NCBI GenBank assembly: GCA_028282885.1
Contig: JANQGX010000079.1
Span: 78,262 to 142,261, forward strand
Reading direction: 5' to 3'
Length of the DNA stretch: 64,000 nt
Source of the DNA: SAR324 cluster bacterium
GTDB lineage: Bacteria; SAR324; XYD2-FULL-50-16
Shown here: in pieces, positions 47,056-54,643 of the stretch
How the letters are laid out: each line of letters begins with the position of its first letter
Numbering within the stretch: position 1 is the first letter of the stretch
Program-made: the position numbers and the translations under genes
Notes under the pieces: model-generated
What the model was told of the DNA's origin: nothing
Databases searched by the model: none
What the model saw: only the letters and a program-made list of their open reading frames with translations

Positions 47056-47871
47056 TCAGTGCATCATCATTTTTCCTTTACTGCAGCAGGAGGGCTTCAT
47101 GGTCCGATGATGTTGTATGTGGTTGAAATATCTCATAACCCGGTTGGGGTTGCAGATATGAACGTTTTGTGCTTCGAAATAACTCTGGTATTCCTTACCA
47201 GACAAACGCAGAATTTGACCTTCCCGAACACTGGTTTGCTTTGGCACTCGAATGCTGATCTTGTTGCCGCCGGGTGTGACAATGGTAATGCTGTCATTTC
47301 CGATGAAATCCACCTTACCTAAAAGAAAATTCGGGTGGTGTATAAACTCGCGCGCTCTTGTGTTGTGGAAAAAACTCAGCCAGGGCCATTCTATCTGCTT
47401 TGCTTCAATTTTGGCTTCGATTCGGTCGTTGAGGCCGGAAGCTGCAAGTGCAGCGCCGCCAATTCCGGTTACCAGATAAATGACGATAGCTGTCAGCGCT
47501 ATTCCTCTTTTAATGACACCGGACAGTTTCATAATCAGGGCGGAAAGAAAGGCCAGTACGAAGGAAGCGACTATCAAATCCCAGGGGAGATTACCTAAAA
47601 ATGCTCCCAGGAATTGGGTACCGAAATAGAGGAGTTCAAGGCTTCCGTTCATTTTTAATTCATAGGAATTATAGCTAAAAATGACAATTGCCGCTGCCCA
47701 GGAAACCAAACTAAGAATTGTTCCGGTTTTGCTTGAGTTCGTTAAGACGGATCCTTTGCGAATCCCAAGACCTTCCCGATTAATTCGTTTGATAACAGAC
47801 TCTCCGAAGTTTTCGGGTAGTTCAGGCACAGGAGGCTTGGCTTTCCTTAATAGTCTGTCAATGTCTTTCAC
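47056..47871 (-). CDS. Anti-sigma-factor-like membrane protein with Cys/His/Met-rich tail
   Basis: Likely partner of the ECF sigma factor. The GTG start at 47871 is fixed by an AGGAG seven bases upstream and overlaps the sigma gene by 14 bases. A cytoplasmic N-terminus (residues 1-45, LLRKAKPPVPELPENFGESVIKRI in part) has no HxxxCxxC zinc motif, unlike classical anti-sigma domains. Three or so hydrophobic helices follow (about 50-150), then a small beta domain with KVDFIGNDSITIVTPGGNKISIRV in part. The last 30 residues are rich in His, Cys and Met (HICNPNRV...HIQHHRTMKPSCCSKGKMMMH), which looks like a metal-sensing tail. Function as an anti-sigma is inferred from position and layout. Confidence 0.75.
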   Translation of the reverse strand: MKDIDRLLRKAKPPVPELPENFGESVIKRINREGLGIRKGSVLTNSSKTGTILSLVSWAAAIVIFSYNSYELKMNGSLELLYFGTQFLGAFLGNLPWDLIVASFVLAFLSALIMKLSGVIKRGIALTAIVIYLVTGIGGAALAASGLNDRIEAKIEAKQIEWPWLSFFHNTRAREFIHHPNFLLGKVDFIGNDSITIVTPGGNKISIRVPKQTSVREGQILRLSGKEYQSYFEAQNVHICNPNRVMRYFNHIQHHRTMKPSCCSKGKMMMH

Positions 47872-48514
47872 AGGGAATCTCCTGATGAAGAGGGAAGGTT
47901 AATGCTGAGTTAAAAACTGCCAGATAAATCAACACCAATTGTACGACTAAACCTCCAAAAATTTCCATCCTGCCAAGGATTTTTTCCAACTGCTTTTTGG
48001 CCCTGCTGATAAGGGTACCAACAGTATTTGTAGATGAATTCAATATTTCGGCAATCTCTTTGTAAGACTTCTCCTCAAAGAAGTATAAAATAATGACTTC
48101 TCTATATTTGTTATCGAGCTGATCCACCGCTTTCAGTACCAAAGCGATTCTTTCCTCATTTTCCAGTTCATCGGTTAAATCGGCTCCAGGCAGGTTGTTC
48201 CATTGGTCATCCTCTAATCGATTCTCTTTTTTCCTGGATAAGGTTCTCAGGTAGTTGGCGGCTTCATTGTGTGCAATTCTGTAAATCCAGGGCTGAAACG
48301 GTTTGTTAATATCCACGCTACCCAGGTTTTGGTAAGCTTTGATAAAAACTTCTTGTGCCACGTCCTGGGCGGCTTCACGGTTGTGGTATAAAAACCTGTA
48401 TAGATAGGCGAATATCTTTTGCTTATATCGCTGCATTAAAACCGCGTAATCTTCCTGATTAGATGCCAGAACCGATTGTATCAATTCAGCATCCGTTTTG
48501 GAGGATGCGATCAT
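47858..48514 (-). CDS. ECF-type RNA polymerase sigma factor
   Basis: Sigma-70 family protein of the extracytoplasmic group with region 2 (YKQKIFAYLYRFLYHNREAAQDVAQEVFIKAYQ in part, near residues 28-60) and region 4 (LDNKYREVIILYFFEEKSYKEIAEILNSSTNTVG in part, near 140-175). The ATG at 48514 gives 218 residues; the frame is open to a GTG at 48604, adding 30 residues unlike the family, so the exact start is not settled. After region 4 come about 30 hydrophobic residues (VVQLVLIYLAVFNSALTF), which could tether it to the membrane. It is coupled to the anti-sigma-like gene and is the likely activator of promoters P1 and P2. Confidence 0.9.
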   Translation of the reverse strand: MIASSKTDAELIQSVLASNQEDYAVLMQRYKQKIFAYLYRFLYHNREAAQDVAQEVFIKAYQNLGSVDINKPFQPWIYRIAHNEAANYLRTLSRKKENRLEDDQWNNLPGADLTDELENEERIALVLKAVDQLDNKYREVIILYFFEEKSYKEIAEILNSSTNTVGTLISRAKKQLEKILGRMEIFGGLVVQLVLIYLAVFNSALTFPLHQEIPCERH

Positions 48515-48805
48515 TATTTGATCCGGAGGAGTATCAGTTCTCGGGGTGTTTTGGTTGAAGAGCCTTCTTCCACCAATTAGTTCAATACAGTCTATGGTTT
48601 TCACTCTTCCAGGTCAAATTCTTATCTTGTTGTTAGATTTATGATTGACGAATCAACTATGTCGAATAACGGTTTCATTCACCAAAGGTTTATCTCCAAA
48701 TTTAACGGAGACAGGACGATAGAGGTTTATGTGCCATTCGGGTTAATAAAAACCTCAGTTTAGAATGGCCTTGCCCCAAGTATTGCACCTCTCCGAGATG
48801 ACCTT

Positions 48806-49027
48806 TCAAATATTAAGAACGGCTTGTCTCAAAACATCATCAATGGCCAATTCACTCTCATTATATTTATATCGTTGGTGATTATAGTCATTGGGTATAG
48901 CCGCATTATCATTTTTGTAATAATAGGGTCCGCTACATCCCCAGCCCCTACCAAAAAATAATCCGCAGCTACCAAGGGCAAATGCCAGAATTGAGAACAG
49001 TGCCAATCGGAAGAGAACTTTTTTCAT
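48806..49027 (-). CDS. Small lipoprotein of the ECF regulon
   Basis: A 73-residue lipoprotein. The ATG at 49027 is preferred over 49066 because MKKVLFRLALFSILAFALGSC is then a full signal peptide with lipobox LGSC (cited in part), and because it puts the promoter exactly 50 bases upstream, the same distance as at the Gly/His-rich gene. The mature part is short, rich in Tyr, Asn and Gly (GRGWGCSGPYYYKND) and ends with a helix ELAIDDVLRQAVLNI. Function unknown; surface or periplasmic location is likely. Confidence 0.75.
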   Translation of the reverse strand: MKKVLFRLALFSILAFALGSCGLFFGRGWGCSGPYYYKNDNAAIPNDYNHQRYKYNESELAIDDVLRQAVLNI

Positions 49028-49393
49028 ATCTTCTCTGTGTTCGCTTGAAGAGTAATAGTTTTTCATTCTGTTAGCTGTTATACACCACGAACCGGAATTT
49101 ATTTCATTTTATGCTTTCGAACTACAGAATCCAGGTTCTAATAGCTCTTGGATTCTTCATGTAAAAGAAGTCTACAAGTGTATTGACGGTGATGGTCGGT
49201 CTGTTTTTCAATCGGATGTTTGAATATGATGTGCTTTGTCGGGCCGAACCTAAATCAGATTCATTCTGATAGGTATTGAAGTACTGACCTAATTCCAAAG
49301 GTTTAAAGAACTTAAAACCTTCTCATCGAATACATTTGACAGGTAAGGGAGGGGATTGATCGCGTAATCGACCAGCTTATCTATGTCACCGAA
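49028..49393 (-). other. Intergenic region upstream of the lipoprotein
   Basis: This 366-base region between pxpA and the lipoprotein gene contains promoter P2 at 49077-49106. I see no gene or strong hairpin in the rest. Confidence 0.4.
49077..49106 (-). promoter_or_regulatory. ECF-type promoter P2 (lipoprotein gene)
   Basis: Minus-strand TGAAATAAAT, nine bases, TGGTGTATAAC, ending 50 bases before the lipoprotein ATG at 49027. It matches P1 at 20 of 21 defined positions with the same spacing, while the nine spacer bases differ, which argues for a shared regulator rather than a recent copy. Confidence 0.72.
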
Positions 49394-50125
49394 TTATGAA
49401 ATAAGGTTTTTCGACAAGCTTTGGGCCAGCTCCAGCGAAATCACGGAGTCTGAATGGATGCAGATTGTGTCGGCTTTAAGGGTTACTTGTCGTTTTTCAC
49501 CGCTTCCCGATTCGATATCGACAAAAGCCGGAACCACCTGATCCCGGACGATAGATTTTGTCTGCTCAACCGCTTCTTTGCAATCGGTGATACAGGCCTC
49601 GGGACGGGTTCTGCTGACCAGATTCAGGCGATTGGTTTTTGAAGAATAGGCATAGCGTCTTTCGGCAAATGCTTCTCTCAATATTGGAATAGAGTGCTCA
49701 ATGCAAGCTTTGGCCAGTTCGGATTCATATCCGGTAATCATACGGGTGATCCCGTTTTCTTTTGCCCAAGATACCAGGACTTTTGCCAGTACGGGATTCT
49801 CACAACTGTCGTTATATAAGGCACCGTGGAACTTAATCAGTTTGACATCGGGCAGGAGTTGGTATTGCTTATCCAGTGATTCAACCAATTGTTTTCCTGG
49901 CAGATCCAGGCTCACCCTTCCGAAGTTTTCCCTGTCGGGGTAGCCTAGGTGGCCTGCTACTTCAATTTTGTTCCTTTCAGCCAGTCTCCGGAAAACAGAA
50001 ACGCTTTGTTCATCACCGGCATGACCGCCACAGGCGATATTGGCAATCTGGATGAAGTTCATCAATTGTAGATCAATCTCATGATCCGGACCGCGTTCAC
50101 CTATATCACAATTTACTTTTATCAT
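49394..50125 (-). CDS. pxpA: 5-oxoprolinase subunit A (LamB/YcsF family)
   Basis: Subunit of the ATP-dependent 5-oxoprolinase PxpABC, which turns the damage product pyroglutamate into glutamate. Family signatures: VNCDIGE near residues 4-10, IANIACGGHAGD near 28-39, and AGHLGYPDRENFGR near 57-70. The C-terminus has the usual VDIESG and ADTICIHSDS. At 243 residues the length is normal. Its ATG overlaps the stop of a pxpB remnant (ATGA), as in an intact pxpB-pxpA order, but pxpB is broken and pxpC is not present, so the enzyme is probably inactive unless other copies exist. Confidence 0.9.
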   Translation of the reverse strand: MIKVNCDIGERGPDHEIDLQLMNFIQIANIACGGHAGDEQSVSVFRRLAERNKIEVAGHLGYPDRENFGRVSLDLPGKQLVESLDKQYQLLPDVKLIKFHGALYNDSCENPVLAKVLVSWAKENGITRMITGYESELAKACIEHSIPILREAFAERRYAYSSKTNRLNLVSRTRPEACITDCKEAVEQTKSIVRDQVVPAFVDIESGSGEKRQVTLKADTICIHSDSVISLELAQSLSKNLIS

Positions 50126-50338
50126 AAGTTCTCCACCTGTTTGAAGGTGATCGAATTACCGGGTTCAATAGTCAGCAGATTTGCCGGTTGGGTGAATCCA
50201 AGGATGTTTCATCCGCCGGGAGATTCCCCAGGGTAAATTCCGGCCTGCGATCCACCGATAGCCAGCGCACCTGCAGGAACTACTTTCCTGGGAATATCCA
50301 ATCGTGGGGTCTCCAGCCGGTTATCCAGCCCATGAATA
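50122..50338 (-). pseudogene. 3' remnant of pxpB (KipI-like)
   Basis: Translation of the minus strand before pxpA gives HGLDNRLETPRLDIPRK, then VPAGALAIGGSQAGIYPGESPGG, a stop, then NILGF and about 25 more residues. This matches the C-terminal part of PxpB/KipI proteins (GGL..RL.TPR, VPAGSVAIGGSQTGIYP..SPGGW). The stop TGA replaces the Trp of SPGGW. The remnant begins exactly where the dual-ATPase gene ends, so pxpB was cut by the island. Confidence 0.85.
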
Positions 50339-53300
50339 TCAGACGAACCTTACCTTTCTTCCCACCATTGGTCCTTGGAGCCTTTGCACACTGATACTAC
50401 CGCCTACCAGCATATCTCCTCTTCCCAGCAGACATTCTGCTCCACCCTGATCAAGTATGATCTTGCTATTGGAAAGAGTGGTTACTTTAAGCGCTACCTT
50501 TAATTGAAGATTTGCTTTGATTAGCGGGGTGATAGTTTTGGAATCCGGCCTTTGGGTTGAAAGCACAAGATGTATTCCTGCCGCACGACCCTTTTGTCCG
50601 ATTCTTAACACCGCGTTTTCCAGCGCTTTGTTGGAATTTTTATCCATCATCAGATCCGCATATTCGTCGATGATAATCACATATCTAGGCAGTTTAGGAT
50701 GTTTTAAACTGTATTCGACAATATCAGCCACTTTTGCCTGTTCAAACTGCTTGTATCGGTCTTCCATCTTATTGACCAGATTATTCAGCGATGACAACGC
50801 CTGTTTATTGTCCATGATTATCGGTTCATCAAGGTGTGGCATATCGGAAAGATCGGTGAAGCTAACCCTTTTAGGATCGACTAACACGATTTGTAAAGCA
50901 TTTGGTTTGTATCGCATCGCCAATCCGATAACGATCGATTTTAAAAACACACTTTTGCCGCTGCCGGATGTTCCCCCGACAAGAATGCTTGACATATTGG
51001 GATCACTGAAATCAGCCCAGAAGGGTTCATTGTCGATGGACATCCCCAAGGGAAATGTAAGCTTTGGATCATCCTGAATTGCTTTCCTGGTTTTTGCTAT
51101 AGCTTTGAGTTGTAAAGGTTTGAACGATTTTCGGGGGAGGTCGATACTCACATAACCGGCTTGGGGCTGTATCAATGGTTTTGATTCAAGGCCAAGTTCA
51201 ACTTGCAGGTTCTCGCTCTGGTTTTTGATTTTTCTTACTGTCGTACCCTTTGACATGACCGGTTTGATTTTAAAACGCGTAAAACGGTGACTAATAATCG
51301 TTTCAGCTATATCAACTGTCAATCCCTGGCTTGCCAACGCAGTCACCAGTTTTTGTGCCAATGAATCATGGCTGCCGGTTTTGGTCTCTTTTTTCCCGGT
51401 TTTACTTTTCTTTTGCAAAGAATCCGATTTCCCGGATTTCGATTCGCTATTAGGAGAGGCTTTTTTTGCAGATTTCTTTGGTTTGGATTTGAACTCACAT
51501 CTTTCGAGCTGCAGATAGGTGTCCAGTTGAAAAAACCAGGGGTATTTTTCATTATGCAGCCTGGTTTTGATAAATTTGCGCAGTTGATCTTTGTTGATTT
51601 CTACAGCTTGACCGGATGAGTTTTGGCAGGTCAGCTCCCTGGATCCGATCTGATGGTCCAACTCTGCCAGCGCGTACCAACCAACGGCGCTTGTTTTGTC
51701 GAGCCGAAAAAACCAACCACCCAACTGACTGAACCTTTCAATGCTTTCATGGGTTGTCTTCCATTTAGGATAAGGCGGAAATGTACATCTTTCATCTCTT
51801 ATGTAAACAGCCTTTGCCGTTGTATCGGTTTCCAGAAATTTAATCCCTCTCTTGGCTGCCGAGCTAACCGTTTGGTATACTTCTGCATTATCGACTATGA
51901 AAAGTACTTTGAATGGATTTTTATCACCAGACGAAACCTGAATGAGCAGTTCCTTCTGTTTCCATTTTCCGGTCGACAATCCTCCCAGGTTTGCTTTTTT
52001 GTACTCCAGTTTTTCAAAATGCAGTTCACCAATCCTGTCATTGTGGCAGATATAAAGCTCCAATGCCCGAATCAACTTCTCTCCTTCGGGATTGATCTCG
52101 TCAAATGAGTCGGCAATATTCGATAATGCTTCATCGTAAAAATTTGAAATGAGGCCATCCGGATCCGGGCTTTTTAGTTGTTTGTTTCCATAGATCGCAT
52201 TCCTCAGTATTACATTGGTTTCATTAATGACTTCTCTCGGCAATGCAGTTCGATCGGAAAATCGCTCCTGAAGTTCCCCGATATTCAAAGGTCCGAACTC
52301 GCTTGCTGATTTGTTTTGCAGTGAGACTGCCAGACGAGATTTAATAATCGCCAAGGATTGTGTTTCGTCACAACCCTGTAAATCGAAATGGTTGGTCTCC
52401 AGTCTCGTAACGACGTGTTGGTTCAAGGATGTTCTGATTTGCTGCTCCCAGGTTTCACCTCTATAAAAGACCAGGGGTAAAAAAGAATGAGCCACATCTA
52501 CAAAATATTCGAGACATTTCCCGAAAGTGACAACCTGCCTTTCCTGCTCCAGGTTCTCAAGCCGGTCAAAACACAATACCATCGTATGGTCAGTGTATTG
52601 AAAGAGCAGACCGAGAGAACGTAGAATGCGTTTGGATTTGTGTTCAAGTCCTTCTTCGGATAAATTGCTGCTTAATCCCTTGCCGAGAACCTCCCTTTCG
52701 TTTTTATCGAGGAAGACATTTTTCAACCATTTGATTGCCAGTTGCTTCTTTTCCCTGATCCGATAGGCGAACAATACTTCCAGAAACTCTTCATCAAACT
52801 GACTATCGAACTCGTTTAGCAAGCGAATTCCGATTTTTTTGATTTGCTGCTTGATTAAATATTTATAAATATCTTTGTTGAAAACATTTAAGGGATCCTG
52901 ATTTAAAACCTCTACAACTTTTTTCACCTTTGCTGTGGCTTTGGATGAGTGCGGCAACAGTCTTGAAAAAAGAACGCCGATCAGCCGATCGAGGTGATTG
53001 TAAATACTTCCTCCATTTACAGGTTTACAGAGGTTGTTAATAATCTCTCTGATCAGGTAATTGTATGGATACAGAGGATTTTCGATCGGTTGGATATAGG
53101 CAAATGAGCAACCGGGATCAGTTTTACAATGATTCAGAATTCTTGTAATCAAATGTGTTTTCCCGGATCCGGCTTCGCCGGTGACAAGGCAGGCAAGGCA
53201 CTCTTTTGGATTACCTTGTTTTTGTCGAATAAGGTGACAAATCTGCTCAAATTCCGAATGATAAATGCTTGCAACATCGGGAGAAACATTGTCCCATGGA

Positions 53301-53368
53301 TCACCGACACTCGAACTGGCAAAAGGGTTGTGGTGTTTTAGAGCATCGAGAGACGAATCCGTTTTCAT
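50339..53368 (-). CDS. Dual-ATPase protein: AAA/STAND-like domain plus FtsK motor
   Basis: A 1009-residue protein of a type I cannot name. The start is ATG 53368, with GGAGGAAAG just before it and a TAATG junction with the upstream gene; the frame also extends to 53383. N-terminal P-loop ATPase: Walker A GEAGSGKT (64-71) and Walker B VLCFDR (264-269). A middle region of unknown fold (about 400-620) leads to a Lys/Ser-rich linker (about 626-668). The C-terminal FtsK/SpoIIIE motor has Walker A GGTSGSGKS (about 796-804), DPKRVSF, Walker B VIIIDEYADL (about 900) and AAGIHLVLSTQRPD. No membrane helix and no FtsK gamma domain. It could be a DNA-translocating defence or mobility protein. It sits inside the broken pxpB gene. 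Confidence 0.85.
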   Translation of the reverse strand: MKTDSSLDALKHHNPFASSSVGDPWDNVSPDVASIYHSEFEQICHLIRQKQGNPKECLACLVTGEAGSGKTHLITRILNHCKTDPGCSFAYIQPIENPLYPYNYLIREIINNLCKPVNGGSIYNHLDRLIGVLFSRLLPHSSKATAKVKKVVEVLNQDPLNVFNKDIYKYLIKQQIKKIGIRLLNEFDSQFDEEFLEVLFAYRIREKKQLAIKWLKNVFLDKNEREVLGKGLSSNLSEEGLEHKSKRILRSLGLLFQYTDHTMVLCFDRLENLEQERQVVTFGKCLEYFVDVAHSFLPLVFYRGETWEQQIRTSLNQHVVTRLETNHFDLQGCDETQSLAIIKSRLAVSLQNKSASEFGPLNIGELQERFSDRTALPREVINETNVILRNAIYGNKQLKSPDPDGLISNFYDEALSNIADSFDEINPEGEKLIRALELYICHNDRIGELHFEKLEYKKANLGGLSTGKWKQKELLIQVSSGDKNPFKVLFIVDNAEVYQTVSSAAKRGIKFLETDTTAKAVYIRDERCTFPPYPKWKTTHESIERFSQLGGWFFRLDKTSAVGWYALAELDHQIGSRELTCQNSSGQAVEINKDQLRKFIKTRLHNEKYPWFFQLDTYLQLERCEFKSKPKKSAKKASPNSESKSGKSDSLQKKSKTGKKETKTGSHDSLAQKLVTALASQGLTVDIAETIISHRFTRFKIKPVMSKGTTVRKIKNQSENLQVELGLESKPLIQPQAGYVSIDLPRKSFKPLQLKAIAKTRKAIQDDPKLTFPLGMSIDNEPFWADFSDPNMSSILVGGTSGSGKSVFLKSIVIGLAMRYKPNALQIVLVDPKRVSFTDLSDMPHLDEPIIMDNKQALSSLNNLVNKMEDRYKQFEQAKVADIVEYSLKHPKLPRYVIIIDEYADLMMDKNSNKALENAVLRIGQKGRAAGIHLVLSTQRPDSKTITPLIKANLQLKVALKVTTLSNSKIILDQGGAECLLGRGDMLVGGSISVQRLQGPMVGRKVRFV

Positions 53369-54108
53369 TAATCTTTCCTCCAACTGACTGTAAGCCTCAA
53401 GTATCCAAAGCGATCTTTGTAGGACGCTTTGACTTCATTTTCTGACAGATGATTTGGATCACCACCCTGCAACACGATGATTTTCCGTTTAGCCAAATCT
53501 TCAAGTGTTTGGTCGAATAGTTCGCTTTTCCAGCCTAACTGCTTCCTTATCTTATGTATATATACATAGGGCCTTCCGCCGCCAATAGACAAGTAGGTTT
53601 CTTTAAATTGTTTCAATCTCTCCTCATGACTCTCCGGATCCACGAATGATTCAAACCTTGTATCAGTTCGATCAAATGCATGTTGTACTAATTCGATTGA
53701 AGCAACAACATGATCCTTATAGATCCCGTTACACCTGATGACACCTTTGTTAAACAGATTATTGACGGCATCCAGATATTCCCCTGGTTTAAGGGGCAGG
53801 CTGTTTTTCAGTTTTTTCGAAGAGATAGCGGGAGCTCGTTTGAGTTTTTCCACAATTAATTCTTCATTTGAAATATTAGGTCCGATATATTTTCGCCGCC
53901 CTTTGGTAAACTCCCTGAATGTATCACCAAAGAACGGTCTCAATTGATCAACAATATCCTTCTGAGCCATTTTTTTGGTGTGGATCTCCAACTGCTTTCT
54001 AATTTCAACAGGTAGCCGATCTCTCAAACTCGTTGCTATCAAAACAAGCGATTTGCTTTTTTCAAAAACAGATTTTATTGCTTCGTTTACAAATCGGTGA
54101 TCAATCAT
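53368..54108 (-). CDS. Winged-helix-like partner of the dual-ATPase protein
   Basis: A 246-residue soluble protein of no recognised family. Two segments look like winged helices: residues about 80-125 (NEELIVEKLKRAP...KSLPLKPGEYLDAVNNLFNKGVIRC in part) and about 175-246 (YVYIHKIRKQLGWKSELFDQTLEDLAKRKIIVLQGG in part). The N-terminal 50 residues include VLIATSLRDRLPVEIRKQL. It overlaps the ATPase gene in a TAATG junction and is surely co-translated with it. The frame stays open upstream of this ATG and looks like protein for about 65 more codons, interrupted by one TGA (see 54109-54303), so the visible gene may be the 3' part of a longer one. Confidence 0.72.
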   Translation of the reverse strand: MIDHRFVNEAIKSVFEKSKSLVLIATSLRDRLPVEIRKQLEIHTKKMAQKDIVDQLRPFFGDTFREFTKGRRKYIGPNISNEELIVEKLKRAPAISSKKLKNSLPLKPGEYLDAVNNLFNKGVIRCNGIYKDHVVASIELVQHAFDRTDTRFESFVDPESHEERLKQFKETYLSIGGGRPYVYIHKIRKQLGWKSELFDQTLEDLAKRKIIVLQGGDPNHLSENEVKASYKDRFGYLRLTVSWRKD

Positions 54109-54303
54109 TTTTTCAATCCCATATTGAACAAAGTCGTTAATAGCGCTCTCGATCGCATTACAGGGGTTAAAATATCCTGATAGGCATCAATCGAAGGTTT
54201 TTATGATAAAGTGCTGAGAAAAACCTTCAAGATCCGGAAATAACGTTGGATGATTACTCACTTTTCGGGGCTGATTCAAATCCACGACAATGAATTCAAT
54301 CAA
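54109..54303 (-). pseudogene. In-frame 5' extension of the winged-helix gene with internal TGA
   Basis: In the frame of the 246-residue protein, upstream codons read IEFIVVDLNQPRKVSNHPTL, then FPDLEGFSQHFIIKTFD, a TGA at 54189-54187, then CLSGYFNPCNAIESAINDF and on into the annotated start. The sequence is protein-like and starts near TTG 54303 or GTG 54312. The TGA is probably a nonsense mutation (TGG to TGA); only a weak hairpin without a guanine-led loop follows it, so a selenocysteine reading is unlikely. An inverted repeat (GAAGGTTTTT / AAAAACCTTC, 54193-54228) lies inside. Confidence 0.6.
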
Positions 54304-54643
54304 CCGACCCACCCCAACTCTTTAATGAAAAACACCCGGACTAAACACCATATATCGATAACTTAGATAAAGAGTGTGCCATTGTCGACAATGAACTGGA
54401 ATATCGATTCCCATATTTTCATCGGAAACCAAGTCATTTAGTCGGGAAGAAGGCGGCTTTTAGTAAACAGCAGTAATCTCGGCAGGAATTACGCAGAAAT
54501 TTCACGGTCGCAAACTATAGAACAAAAAGCAAAACCACAGCGTCTGCGAATCAGAACACCGGGAGACGACTGAATGCGATACAGACCCTGATACGAAGGA
54601 CCCTTAACAAATGATCACCCTGAAAAAGGACCGCTTCGAGACA
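54304..54643 (-). other. Region between island and M20 hydrolase gene
   Basis: About 340 bases where the 5' part of pxpB would be expected if the island were a clean insertion. I see no KipI-like sequence in any frame, so that part seems lost. No attachment-site repeat or integrase is visible. Confidence 0.4.

Noticed and set aside
54187..54189. Second possible selenocysteine codon (TGA before Cys in the winged-helix gene)
   Set aside because: Only a weak CAGG/CCTG pairing with an AT loop follows; no SECIS-like element, and the residue context is not a redox motif. A nonsense mutation is simpler.
45403..54303. Genome-wide reassignment of TGA to tryptophan, suggested by three in-frame TGAs
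   Set aside because: Many genes in the window end with TGA directly before a neighbour's ribosome-binding site, and no housekeeping gene has an internal TGA. The three cases have separate explanations.
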